From NCBI RefSeq assembly GCF_002007115.1, contig NZ_MVAD01000001.1, positions 558,001 to 622,000 on the forward strand: 64,000 nucleotides of DNA. The letters run 5' to 3'. Positions 48,677-57,433 of the stretch are shown piece by piece. This DNA is from Massilia sp. KIM (lineage in GTDB: Bacteria > Pseudomonadota > Gammaproteobacteria > Burkholderiales > Burkholderiaceae_D). Both the position numbers and the translations under genes were made by a program. The first letter of the stretch is position 1; every line of letters begins with the position of its first letter. A model generated the notes under the pieces. That model was given only the letters and a program-made list of their open reading frames with translations. It had not been told where the DNA came from and did no database searches.

Positions 48677-51499
48677 ATGTCCCTCGTAAAAACGACCCGC
48701 GACGGCGGCCTGAAGCGCCGTCGCTTCCTGGTCGGCGCCGGCATCGCGGCCGGCGCAGGCGCGCTGGCGCGCCAGCTTCCCTTGAACGTGATCGACAAGG
48801 CCGAAGCGGCCGATCCGGTGCCTGGCGCCGCGGTGCCGACCGAGATCAAGCGCACCATCTGCAGCCACTGCTCGGTCGGCTGCTCGGTGGACGCGGTGGT
48901 TGCCAACGGCGTCTGGGTGCGCCAGGAGGCGGCCTTCGATTCGCCGATCAACATGGGCGCCCACTGCGCCAAGGGCGCCTCGGTGCGCGAACACGCCTTC
49001 GGCGAGCACCGCCTGCGCTACCCGATGAAGCTGGTGAACGGCAAGTACCAGCGGATCTCCTGGGACCAGGCGATCAACGAGATCGGCGACAAGCTGATCC
49101 AGCTGCGCCAGCAGGCCGGGCCGGACGCCCTCATGGTGATCGGCAGCTCCAAGCACAACAACGAGCAGGCCTACCTGTTGCGCAAATGGGTGTCGTTCTG
49201 GGGCTCGAACAACTGCGACCACCAGGCGCGCATCTGCCACTCGACCACGGTCGCGGGCGTGGCCCAGACCTATGGCTACGGGGCCATGACCAACTCCTTT
49301 AACGACTTGCACCATAGCAAGGCCGTGCTCTTCATCGGCTCCAACCCGGCCGAGGCCCACCCGATCTCGATGCTGCACTTCCTGCACGCCAAGGAACTGG
49401 GCGCCAAGATGATCGTGATCGACCCGCGCTTCACCCGCACCGCGCGCTTCGCCCACCACTACGTACGGGTGCGGCCCGGCACCGACATCCCGCTGGTCTG
49501 GGGCATCCTGTGGCACATCTTCGAGAACGGCTGGGAAGACAAGGACTTCATCGCCGCCCGCACCTACGGCATGGACGACGTGCGCAAGGAAGTCGCCAAG
49601 TGGACCCCGGACAAAGTGTCGGACGTGACCGGCGTGCCGGAAAGCGCGGTGCGCATCGCGGCCGAGATGCTGGCCAAGAACCGCCCGTCCTCGGTGGTCT
49701 GGTGCATGGGCATCACCCAGCACCACGTGGGCACGGCCAATGTGCGCGCCCTGGCCATCCTCCAGCTGGCGCTGGGCAACATCGGCGTGCCGGGCGGCGG
49801 CGCCAACATCTACCGCGGCCACGACAACGTGCAGGGCGCCACCGACGTCGGCCCCAACGGCGACTCGCTGCCGGGCTACTACGGCCTGGCCGAGGGCTCC
49901 TGGAAGCACTTCGCCAGCGTCTGGGGCGTGGACTACAACTGGATCCTGTCGCGCTTCGGCTCTAAGGAGCTGATGGAAAAGCCCGGCATCACGGTCTCGC
50001 GCTGGTTCGACGCGGTCAACGAGCAGAACCAGTTCATCGACCAGCCGAGCAACCTGCGCGCCGTGTTCTACTGGGGCCACGCGCCCAACAGCCAGACCCG
50101 CCTCCCGGACATGAAGGCGGCCATGCAGAAGCTCGACATGCTGGTGGTGATCGACCCCTATCCGAGCATGACCGCGTCCATGCACGGGCGCACCGATGGC
50201 GTCTACCTGCTGCCGGCCGCCTCCCAGTTCGAGACCCAGGGCTCGTGCACGGCCTCGAACCGCTCGATCCAGTGGCGCGAGCGGGTCATCATGCCCTTGT
50301 TCGAGTGCAAGACCGACCACGAGATCATGTACCTGTTCGCGCGCAAGCTGGGCTTCCATGAGGAGCTGTGCAAGAACATCAAGGTGGTGCACAACGAGCC
50401 CGTGGTCGAGGACATCCTGCGCGAGATCAACCGCTCCTGCTGGACCATCGGCTACACCGGCTGCTCGCCCGAGCGCCTCAAGCTCCACATGGAGAACAAG
50501 CACACCTTCAACCCGACCACGATGCGGGCCGACAGCGGCCCCTGCAAGGGCGACTACTACGGCCTGCCCTGGCCCTGCTGGGGCACGCCGGAGATGAAGC
50601 ACCCGGGCACGCCCATCCTCTACGACATCAACAAGTCGGTGGCCGAGGGCGGCCTGCCTTTCCGCGCCAACTGGGGCGTGGAGCACAACGGGGCCAGCCT
50701 GCTGGCGGCCGACGGCTCGACCAACAAGGGCAGCGAGCTCGACGTCGGCTATCCCGAATTCGACCACGTCTTCCTCAAGAAGCTGGGCTGGTGGAATGAA
50801 CTGACCCCGGCCGAGCAGGCCCTGGCCGAGGGCAAGAACTGGAAGACCGACCTGTCGGGCGGCATCATCCGGGTCGTGATCGCCCACGGCTGCGCGCCGT
50901 TCGGCAACGCCCGCGCGCGCTGCAACGTGTGGAACTTCCCGGATCCGGTGCCGGTGCACCGCGAGCCGCTCGCCTCGCCGCGCCGCGACCTGGTGGCCAA
51001 GTACCCGACCTACGAGGACAAGTCGGCGTTCTGGCGCCTGCCGACCCTGTACAAGTCGATCCAGGCGCAGGACTACTCGAAGGACTTCCCCTTGATCATG
51101 ACCTCGGGCCGCCTGGTCGAGTACGAGGGCGGGGGCGAGGAGACCCGTTCCAACCCCTGGCTGGCCGAGCTGCAGCAGAACATGTTCGTCGAGATCAATC
51201 CGCGCGACGCGGCCCAGATCGGGGCCAGGGTGGGCGAATTCGTCTGGGTCGAGACCCCGATCGGGGCGCGCATGAAGATGATGGCCATGGTCACCGAGCG
51301 CGTGCCCGTGGGCCTGGTCTGGATGCCCTTCCACTTCGGCGGCTGGTGGATGGGCGAGGACCTCGAGCGCCACTATCCGGAAGGCGGGGCGCCGACCGTG
51401 CGCGGCGAAGCCTGCAACACGGGCTGGACCTACGGCTACGACGCCGTGACGATGATGCAGGAAACCAAGGTCTCGCTGTGCCGCCTCGTGCGCGCCTGA
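48677..51499 (+). CDS. fdhA: Formate dehydrogenase catalytic subunit (cysteine type)
   Basis: A 940-residue molybdopterin (bis-MGD) enzyme with TAT signal (LKRRRFLVGAGIAAGAGAL, about 14-33) and N-terminal [4Fe-4S] motif ICSHCSVGCSVDAVV plus HCAKGAS. The catalytic position is Cys187 (DHQARICHSTTVAGVAQTYG), where selenocysteine enzymes carry U; no in-frame TGA is present. Later MGD-binding and C-terminal segments (MTSGRLVEYEGGGEETRSNP, FVEINPRDAAQIGARVGEF) are intact. It oxidises formate to CO2 in the periplasm and passes electrons to FdhB. AGGAGG precedes the ATG. Confidence 0.95.
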   Translation: MSLVKTTRDGGLKRRRFLVGAGIAAGAGALARQLPLNVIDKAEAADPVPGAAVPTEIKRTICSHCSVGCSVDAVVANGVWVRQEAAFDSPINMGAHCAKGASVREHAFGEHRLRYPMKLVNGKYQRISWDQAINEIGDKLIQLRQQAGPDALMVIGSSKHNNEQAYLLRKWVSFWGSNNCDHQARICHSTTVAGVAQTYGYGAMTNSFNDLHHSKAVLFIGSNPAEAHPISMLHFLHAKELGAKMIVIDPRFTRTARFAHHYVRVRPGTDIPLVWGILWHIFENGWEDKDFIAARTYGMDDVRKEVAKWTPDKVSDVTGVPESAVRIAAEMLAKNRPSSVVWCMGITQHHVGTANVRALAILQLALGNIGVPGGGANIYRGHDNVQGATDVGPNGDSLPGYYGLAEGSWKHFASVWGVDYNWILSRFGSKELMEKPGITVSRWFDAVNEQNQFIDQPSNLRAVFYWGHAPNSQTRLPDMKAAMQKLDMLVVIDPYPSMTASMHGRTDGVYLLPAASQFETQGSCTASNRSIQWRERVIMPLFECKTDHEIMYLFARKLGFHEELCKNIKVVHNEPVVEDILREINRSCWTIGYTGCSPERLKLHMENKHTFNPTTMRADSGPCKGDYYGLPWPCWGTPEMKHPGTPILYDINKSVAEGGLPFRANWGVEHNGASLLAADGSTNKGSELDVGYPEFDHVFLKKLGWWNELTPAEQALAEGKNWKTDLSGGIIRVVIAHGCAPFGNARARCNVWNFPDPVPVHREPLASPRRDLVAKYPTYEDKSAFWRLPTLYKSIQAQDYSKDFPLIMTSGRLVEYEGGGEETRSNPWLAELQQNMFVEINPRDAAQIGARVGEFVWVETPIGARMKMMAMVTERVPVGLVWMPFHFGGWWMGEDLERHYPEGGAPTVRGEACNTGWTYGYDAVTMMQETKVSLCRLVRA

Positions 51500-51527
51500 C
51501 GGGACCGGACCAAGGGAGGAGAGCGGC

Positions 51528-52211
51528 ATGGCTGCGAGGATGAAATTTATTTGCGACACAGAGCGCTGCATCGACTGCAATGGCTGCGTGACGGCGTGCA
51601 AGAACGAGCACGAGACCCCCTGGGGCGTGAACCGCCGCCGCGTGGTCACCATCAACGACGGCGTGCCGGGCGAGCGCTCGGTCTCGGTCGCCTGCATGCA
51701 TTGCACCGACGCGCCCTGCCTGGCGGTGTGCCCGACCAACTGCATCTACCACACCGAGGACGGCATCGTCCTGCACAGCAAGGACCAGTGCATCGGCTGC
51801 GGCTACTGCTTCTACGCCTGTCCCTTCGGCGCCCCGCAGTTTCCCGAGACCGGGCTGTTCAACCACCGCGGCAAGATGGACAAGTGCACCTTCTGCGCCG
51901 GCGGTCCGGAACCGGACACCTCGGACGCCGAATTCAAGAAGTATGGCCGCAACCGCATCGCCGAGGGCAAGCTGCCGGCCTGCGCCGAGCAATGCGGCAC
52001 CAAGGCCCTGCTGGGCGGCGAAGCCAACATCATCGCCGACATCTACCGCCAGCGCGTCGAGACGCGCGGCTACGGCCCCGAGCTGTGGGGCTGGAAGATC
52101 GCCTACGGCAAGCCCAAGCGCGGCGGCGAGATCAAGGCCAAGGGCGACATGCCGCGCGAGAACCAGCTGCCGAACGACTTCCAGAACGGCGGCGGGAGGT
52201 TCCCGACATGA
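51528..52211 (+). CDS. fdhB: Formate dehydrogenase iron-sulfur subunit
   Basis: A 227-residue electron-transfer subunit with four [4Fe-4S] motifs: CIDCNGCVTACKNEH, CMHCTDAPCLAVCPTN, CIGCGYCFYACPFGAPQF, and CTFCAGG ... CAEQC. This FdnH/FDH3 beta type carries electrons from FdhA to the cytochrome b subunit. No own signal peptide, so it should be exported with FdhA by the TAT system. Ends on an ATGA overlap with the next small lipoprotein. Confidence 0.95.
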   Translation: MAARMKFICDTERCIDCNGCVTACKNEHETPWGVNRRRVVTINDGVPGERSVSVACMHCTDAPCLAVCPTNCIYHTEDGIVLHSKDQCIGCGYCFYACPFGAPQFPETGLFNHRGKMDKCTFCAGGPEPDTSDAEFKKYGRNRIAEGKLPACAEQCGTKALLGGEANIIADIYRQRVETRGYGPELWGWKIAYGKPKRGGEIKAKGDMPRENQLPNDFQNGGGRFPT

Positions 52212-52426
52212 AGCGACTGACTTCTTTCTGCGCCGTGCTGCCGCTGCTGCTGCTGGCCGGCTGCCTCGAGGTCGACCAGCATCCGCAATGGCTCAAGGGC
52301 GAGTACGCGGGCAAGGACGACAACCGCCACTACCAGGTGCGCTTCCACAACGACCGCCTGGCCTGGTGGGCCGCGGTCGAGAACCGCAACCAGAAGCAGA
52401 ACGAGTACAACCGGGCCAATCCCTGA
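52208..52426 (+). CDS. Small lipoprotein embedded between fdhB and fdhC
   Basis: A 72-residue protein with a lipoprotein signal (LLLLAGC, Cys19) and a mature part of about 53 charged residues (QHPQWLKGEYAGKDDNRHYQ, FHNDRLAWWAAVENRNQKQN). It overlaps the fdhB stop and ends ten bases before fdhC. No known domain. Its fixed place inside the catalytic-subunit genes suggests it contacts the periplasmic enzyme or anchors it. Confidence 0.82.
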   Translation: MKRLTSFCAVLPLLLLAGCLEVDQHPQWLKGEYAGKDDNRHYQVRFHNDRLAWWAAVENRNQKQNEYNRANP

Positions 52427-52436
52427 GGAGCCGACC

Positions 52437-53534
52437 ATGCGAGCGAACCTGATGCTGCTGCGCGCCATGCTGCTCCTGGTAGCCGCCCTGGTGCTGCCGG
52501 CCGCCTTCGCGGGCGTGCCGAACAAGAAGGCCGAGCCGGCCTACGCCGAGGAGCAGACCATGCTCCAGATCGAGGCCGATTCGCGCGTGCCCGAGCCGGG
52601 CCTGGGTTCCTCCGCCTCGGGGCGGGTGCACCTGGACCGCCACTTCCTCGGCCAGTACGGCGACAACGAGGCCAATGTCATCGTCCAGCGCGGCGGCAAC
52701 ACCTGGCGCATCTGGCGCAACGGTCCGCTGGCCACGATCGCCGGCGCCATCCTGCTCGCGGTGCCGCTCCTGATCTTCGTGTTCTACAAGACCATCGGCC
52801 CGATGCGCGAGGAACCGCGCAGCGGGCGCAAGCTGCAGCGTTTCACGCGCTGGGAGCGCCAGGTGCACTGGGCCACGGCCTTCAGCTTCATCGCCCTGGC
52901 CATCACCGGCATCGTCATCATGTACGGCAAGAAGATCATGCTGCCCTGGATGGGCCACGACCTGTTCTCCTGGGTGGCGATCATCTCCAAGTACCTGCAC
53001 AATTTCGTCGGGCCGCTGTTCATCGTGTGCTCGGTGCTGATGTTCATCACCTTCGTGCGGCGCAACTTCTACCGCCGCCAGGACTGGGAGTGGGTGAAGC
53101 AGGGCGGCGGGCTCATCTCGCACAAGCACGTGCCGGCCGGCTTCTTCAATGCCGGCGAGAAAACCTGGTTCTGGCTGGGGGTGACCCTGCTCGGCCTGGT
53201 GATGTCGATCACCGGTCTGATCCTCGATTTCGTGAACTTCGGCCAGACCCGCTACGTCATGCAGGTGGCCAACTACCTGCACATCGCCGGCGCCGCCCTC
53301 TACATCGCGGCCGCCATGGGCCACGCCTACATCGGCACCCTGGGCACGCCCGGGGCCTACGAGGCCATGCGCCACGGCACCGTCGACGAAGCCTGGGCCA
53401 AGGCCCACCACCAACTCTGGTACGAGCAGGCCAGGCATGGGGCCGTTCCGTCCGGCGACCTGCCGCCGCGCCCGGCCGGGCCGGGCGCCGTGCCGCCCGC
53501 GCCGCCCCCGGTCCAGCCGGGTCCAGCCCATTGA
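52437..53534 (+). CDS. fdhC: Formate dehydrogenase cytochrome b556 (gamma) subunit
   Basis: A 365-residue membrane cytochrome b: signal peptide (about 1-24), an exported stretch to residue 95, then four membrane helices. RFTRWERQVHWATAFSFIAL and HKYLHNFVGPLFIVCSVLMF-like segments hold the heme His residues; GVTLLGLVMSITGLILDFVN and YLHIAGAALYIAAAMGHAYI complete the FdnI-like core. The C-terminus is Pro-rich. It takes electrons from FdhB to the quinone pool. Confidence 0.94.
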   Translation: MRANLMLLRAMLLLVAALVLPAAFAGVPNKKAEPAYAEEQTMLQIEADSRVPEPGLGSSASGRVHLDRHFLGQYGDNEANVIVQRGGNTWRIWRNGPLATIAGAILLAVPLLIFVFYKTIGPMREEPRSGRKLQRFTRWERQVHWATAFSFIALAITGIVIMYGKKIMLPWMGHDLFSWVAIISKYLHNFVGPLFIVCSVLMFITFVRRNFYRRQDWEWVKQGGGLISHKHVPAGFFNAGEKTWFWLGVTLLGLVMSITGLILDFVNFGQTRYVMQVANYLHIAGAALYIAAAMGHAYIGTLGTPGAYEAMRHGTVDEAWAKAHHQLWYEQARHGAVPSGDLPPRPAGPGAVPPAPPPVQPGPAH

Positions 53535-53542
53535 GGACGAGC

Positions 53543-53992
53543 ATGAAGACAAGGACCATCCTGACCCAAGCCGGACTGGCGGCCATGGTGCTGCTGGCCG
53601 CGGGCTGCGAGCGCAACAGCATGCCGGCGGCGGACGGCGTCATCCAGACCAAGTTCCCGGGCCAGGTGACGGCCGGCGGCGGCACCAGCGGCGAGATCCT
53701 GGAGCGCAACAAGCCGCCCGCGACCGAGGGCGCCTATGCCGGCGGCACCCCGGGCATCGCCGGCGGCTCCGGCGGCACCACCGGCGGCGCGGCCATGGGC
53801 GGCACGGTGCAGGAAACCGGCCAGGGACCGTCCCAGGGCGCGACCCCGCCGTCCAGCGCCGGGCAGGGCGGCACCACCCTGCCGCCGGGCGACATGGGCA
53901 AGCCGGCGGCGCCTGGCGCCCAGCCGAGCGCGCCGGCCAGCAATGCGGCCGCCAACGGCCCGGCCGCCGGCGGCAAACCGGAGGGCAAATGA
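53543..53992 (+). CDS. Glycine-rich lipoprotein in the formate dehydrogenase operon
   Basis: A 149-residue lipoprotein (LLAAGC, Cys22) whose mature part is low-complexity: Gly/Thr/Pro/Ala repeats (AGGTPGIAGGSGGTTGGAAM) and a Pro/Gly tail. No known domain. It starts nine bases after fdhC and overlaps the next gene. Probably an outer-membrane or periplasmic spacer-like protein; function unknown. Confidence 0.8.
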   Translation: MKTRTILTQAGLAAMVLLAAGCERNSMPAADGVIQTKFPGQVTAGGGTSGEILERNKPPATEGAYAGGTPGIAGGSGGTTGGAAMGGTVQETGQGPSQGATPPSSAGQGGTTLPPGDMGKPAAPGAQPSAPASNAAANGPAAGGKPEGK

Positions 53993-54606
53993 TGCGCACG
54001 ATGATGAAAGCGGGCCTGCTCGCCGCCGGCCTGGCGCTGGCGGCAACGGCGGCGGCCAAGCTGCCGGCCCCCACGCCCGCCCAGGCCCAGGCCGCGGCGG
54101 CCAAGAAAGCGGAGGCCGACGCCAAGGCGGCCAAGGACAAGGAAGCGCTGGCGGCCTCGATGGACGCCATCAGCGCGCGCTGGCGCACGCGCGCGGCCGG
54201 CCAGGGCTGGAAGGTCAACGCCCCGGTGGCGATCGCTGCCGCGCCGGCTGCCGGGTCGGCTGGCGCGCCGGCTGGCGCTGCGGCGAGCGGCGCGGCCGCC
54301 AAGCCGGGCGCGGCGCCTGCCGCCGGCGCGCCGCCTGCGGCCAACACCAGTCCGACCAATGCCGGCGTGCCGGCCGCCCCGCCGGCCAACGCGGCGCCGG
54401 GCACCGCGGCCGCCGCCCCCGCCACCGGCGCCGCCCCGCGCAGCCCGCAGGCGCTGAACGCGGCCAATGTGCCGGTCAAGAGCGAGAAGCTGGGCACCGC
54501 GCCCCCGAGCGAGGACGTCAAGCGGGGGCCGACCAAGGCCCTGCCGGCCGGCGCCGCACCGGCGGTCGAGAAGAAGCACTCGCCCAAGACGGCCAACAAG
54601 GAATGA
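53989..54606 (+). CDS. Exported Ala/Pro-rich protein in the formate dehydrogenase operon
   Basis: A 205-residue protein with an N-terminal signal-like segment (about 5-23, MMKAGLLAAGLALAATAAAK), an Ala/Lys helix, a short conserved-looking patch (ISARWRTRAAGQGWKVNAPV) and a long Ala/Pro/Gly linker ending in charged residues. No known domain. ATGA overlap with the previous lipoprotein. Reading-frame length with no stop through a very GC-rich stretch is not by itself strong evidence, but the coupled starts and signal support a real gene. Confidence 0.72.
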   Translation: MMRTMMKAGLLAAGLALAATAAAKLPAPTPAQAQAAAAKKAEADAKAAKDKEALAASMDAISARWRTRAAGQGWKVNAPVAIAAAPAAGSAGAPAGAAASGAAAKPGAAPAAGAPPAANTSPTNAGVPAAPPANAAPGTAAAAPATGAAPRSPQALNAANVPVKSEKLGTAPPSEDVKRGPTKALPAGAAPAVEKKHSPKTANKE

Positions 54607-54619
54607 CGGGACCGCGCCG

Positions 54620-55060
54620 ATGAAGATGGGATCGATGCCGATCGCGGTGATCATGCAGCGCCGCAGCGTCCAGCACCGCTGGGCCGACGAGGCCTGGGCG
54701 GCGGTGGGCGTGGTGCCGGACCGCGGCGGCCTGCCGCGCCTGCAGGTGCTGAGCGAGAGCCCGGAGCGCGACTACTACCTGGTGTCGGGCCTGGAGCTGG
54801 AGCTGTACACCGACGAGAACGAAGGCTATTACGAGAACTGCGTGGCGCCCGAGTCCAAGGTGTTCGTGCTGTGGCGCATGGAGGAGGGCAAGGCCATTCC
54901 GGTGCGGGCCTCGGTCAGCTACGTCGAGGGCACGCGCATGTTCGATTCGGGCGAGGCGGCCGACGGTGTCACCATGCCGGCCGAGATCTACGCCTGGCTG
55001 GCCGGCTACCTGCGCGAGCACTATACGCCGCGCCCGCGCAAGGGGCGCCAGCACGGATGA
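54620..55060 (+). CDS. DUF3305 family protein
   Basis: A 146-residue cytoplasmic protein: MPIAVIMQRRSVQHRWADEA, LVSGLELELYTDENEGYYEN and PVRASVSYVEGTRMFDSGEA match DUF3305, which occurs beside formate dehydrogenase genes in proteobacteria. Function unknown, presumably assembly of the enzyme. ATG at 54620 or 54626. Followed by DUF3306 with a four-base overlap. Confidence 0.87.
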   Translation: MKMGSMPIAVIMQRRSVQHRWADEAWAAVGVVPDRGGLPRLQVLSESPERDYYLVSGLELELYTDENEGYYENCVAPESKVFVLWRMEEGKAIPVRASVSYVEGTRMFDSGEAADGVTMPAEIYAWLAGYLREHYTPRPRKGRQHG

Positions 55061-55620
55061 GCGACACGCCGATGGCCGAGGAAGGTTTTTTCCGCCGCTG
55101 GGCGCGGCTCAAGTCGACGGGCGGCGAGCCGGAGCCGGTCGGGCAGGCGTCGGCGCCTCTGCCTGCCGCTGCGCCGGCTGCCCTTGCCCCTGCGCCGGCG
55201 CCGGCCGAGCCAGGGCCGGCCGACGCGGCCGAAGCCCGGCCCTTGCCGACCCTCGAGGACGCCGAGCGCCTGGGCCTGGATTCCGATTTTTCCGGCTTCG
55301 TGGTCAAGGGCGTGGACCAGGCGGTGCGCCGGATGGCGCTCAAGAAGCTGTTCGCCGACCCGCATTTCAATGTGATGGACGGCCTCGACGTCTATATCGA
55401 CGACTACAACAAGCCCTCGCCGCTGAGCGAGGACATGCTGGCCCAGCTGCGCCATGCGCACAGCGCGCTGGGCCGCCTTCTCGACGATGGCGGGAAGGAA
55501 GAGCAGGCACCGGAGACGCAGGCCGCCGAGCGCGCGCCGGACCGGGAAGACGACAACCAGGACGCGCCAGCGCCGCCGGCGCAGCAGGCCGCGCCCCCAT
55601 CGACACAAGGAAACGCATGA
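55057..55620 (+). CDS. DUF3306 family protein
   Basis: A 187-residue protein: N-terminus FFRRWARLKSTGGEPEP, Ala/Pro linker, then the DUF3306 core ERLGLDSDFSGFVVKG and KKLFADPHFNVMDGLDVYID with YNKPSPLSEDMLAQLRHA. Partner of DUF3305 in fdh clusters. Role unknown; likely an assembly or maturation factor. Start overlaps the DUF3305 stop, end overlaps the ferredoxin gene start. Confidence 0.86.
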   Translation: MSDTPMAEEGFFRRWARLKSTGGEPEPVGQASAPLPAAAPAALAPAPAPAEPGPADAAEARPLPTLEDAERLGLDSDFSGFVVKGVDQAVRRMALKKLFADPHFNVMDGLDVYIDDYNKPSPLSEDMLAQLRHAHSALGRLLDDGGKEEQAPETQAAERAPDREDDNQDAPAPPAQQAAPPSTQGNA

Positions 55621-57281
55621 ACATCCGACTCAACGACGGCGCCCCGGCCGACCCGCTGGGGAACGGGCGCGACGCGCTCGCGCGCAGCGCCGCGCTGGCC
55701 GCCCTCGCCGCCATTCCCGCCTTCGAGGCGGCGATCACGGTCGGCTACCGCTCGGCCGGACGCCTGCTGGTCGCCGGTCCGGCCGCCCAGGCGCTGCCCT
55801 GGGCCGACCGCCTCGCCGGCGCGCTGCCGGTGACCGCCATCGTCCTCGACGAGCCGACCGACGGCGTGGCGCGCGACTATCCGGTGCACGTGGCGCGCGC
55901 CCTCGCCGTGGCCGGCTGGCTGGGCGCCTTCGAGGCGCGCTGGCAGGCCACCGGCCAAGCGGTCGGGCAGGGCAGCTTCGACCTGGTGCTCGACCTGTGC
56001 GCGGCGCGCCTGATCCCCAGCCACCAGCGGCCGCACGGCTACTACGCCCCCGGCGAGGACGAGGCCGCGCGCCGCGCGGCCGCCGAGGCCTTGCTCGACA
56101 TGGTGGGCGAGTTCGAGAAGCCGAAGTATTTCAACTACCGCGAGCGCCTGTGTGCGCACGGCCGCAACGGCCGTCCGGGCTGCAGCGCCTGCCTGGACGT
56201 CTGCTCGGCCAAGGCCATCCTCGACGATGGCGAACGGGTCAAGGTCAACCCCTACCTGTGCGCCGGCTGCGGCGCCTGCTCCACGGTCTGCCCGACCGGC
56301 GCCATCAGCTACGCCTATCCGCCGGTGCAGCTCACCGGCAAGCGCGTCCTGGCGCTGCTGCGCGCCTACCGCGAGGCGGGGGGGCAGGAGCCGGTGCTCC
56401 TGCTGCACGACGGCGGCGGGGCGGCCTTGCTGGAGCAGCTCGGTCCCGAGGTGCCGGGGCGGGTGCTGCCGCTGGCCCTGCAGCATGCGGCCGCCACCGG
56501 CATCGACCTGTGGCTTGCCGCCCTGGCCTATGGCGCCAGCGGGGTGGCGGTGCTGATGACGGACCAGCACGCGCCCCAGTACCTGGCCGCGCTCGACCAG
56601 CAGATGCGGATCGCCCAGGCGGTGCTCGACGGCCTGGGCTACGCCGGCCCGCACTTCCAGCTGCTGCGCGTGGAGGCGCCGGAGGAGCTGGCGCTGGCCC
56701 TGCGCCACGCGCCGCGCGGCCAGGTCGCGCGCGAGCCGGCGGTGTTCCACGTGGCCGGGGACAAACGCAACACCCTCGATTTCGCCCTCGACCACCTGCA
56801 CCGGCACGCGCCGCAGCAGCCGGCCCGGGTGGCCCTGCCGGCCGGCGCGCCTTTCGGGGCCATCGCCGTCGACCGCGACAAGTGCAGCCTGTGCATGTCC
56901 TGCGTCGGCGCCTGCCCGGCGGCCGCCGTGCAGGACGGCCAAGGCCTGCCCCAGCTGCGCTTCATCGAGAAGAACTGCGTGCAGTGCGGCCTGTGCGCGG
57001 CCACCTGTCCCGAGGACGCGATCCGGCTCGAGCCGCGCATGAGCTTCGAGGGAAGCCGCCTGCAGGCGGTGGTGCTGAACGAGTCGCAACCCTTCCACTG
57101 CATCCGCTGCAGCAAGCCCTTCGGCACCCTGCAGATGGTCGAGAACATGCTCGGCCGCCTGGCCAGCCACCCGGCCTTCGCCGCCAACCTGGACCGCCTG
57201 CGCATGTGCGGCGACTGCCGCGTGATCGACATGATGCAGCCCCAGGACGAGATGCAGGTGACGGTCCTCAAGCGCGACTGA
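55617..57281 (+). CDS. Multi-cluster 4Fe-4S ferredoxin-like protein of fdh operon
   Basis: A 554-residue cytoplasmic iron-sulfur protein. First cluster region about 180-235 (RPGCSACLDVCSAKAI, YLCAGCGACSTVCPTG), then an HdrA/CoA-disproportionase-like middle with QEPVLLLHDGGGAALLEQLG, and second region about 415-480 (DKCSLCMSCVGACPAAAV, NCVQCGLCAATCPEDAI), ending with the CIRCSKPFGTLQMVE motif and CGDCRVIDMM. It occurs next to DUF3305/3306 in fdh clusters and probably supplies electrons or cluster assembly for formate dehydrogenase. Last gene of the operon. Confidence 0.87.
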   Translation: MNIRLNDGAPADPLGNGRDALARSAALAALAAIPAFEAAITVGYRSAGRLLVAGPAAQALPWADRLAGALPVTAIVLDEPTDGVARDYPVHVARALAVAGWLGAFEARWQATGQAVGQGSFDLVLDLCAARLIPSHQRPHGYYAPGEDEAARRAAAEALLDMVGEFEKPKYFNYRERLCAHGRNGRPGCSACLDVCSAKAILDDGERVKVNPYLCAGCGACSTVCPTGAISYAYPPVQLTGKRVLALLRAYREAGGQEPVLLLHDGGGAALLEQLGPEVPGRVLPLALQHAAATGIDLWLAALAYGASGVAVLMTDQHAPQYLAALDQQMRIAQAVLDGLGYAGPHFQLLRVEAPEELALALRHAPRGQVAREPAVFHVAGDKRNTLDFALDHLHRHAPQQPARVALPAGAPFGAIAVDRDKCSLCMSCVGACPAAAVQDGQGLPQLRFIEKNCVQCGLCAATCPEDAIRLEPRMSFEGSRLQAVVLNESQPFHCIRCSKPFGTLQMVENMLGRLASHPAFAANLDRLRMCGDCRVIDMMQPQDEMQVTVLKRD

Positions 57282-57433
57282 GGCGCTGCGCCGGGCCGGC
57301 ACGGCGGATGAGCGCCTCGCCGCCCCGCCGGCGCGAAACAATGGCAAAATGGTCAAGAAGGACGGGGCATCCCATCGCAGCCTGGTGGGCGAGCCCTGCG
57401 GTTTTCCGTCGAACGAACAGGAGACAGCACACC

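Noticed and set aside
48677..51499. Selenocysteine in formate dehydrogenase
   Set aside because: The catalytic codon is TGC (Cys187), with no in-frame TGA and no need for a SECIS element.
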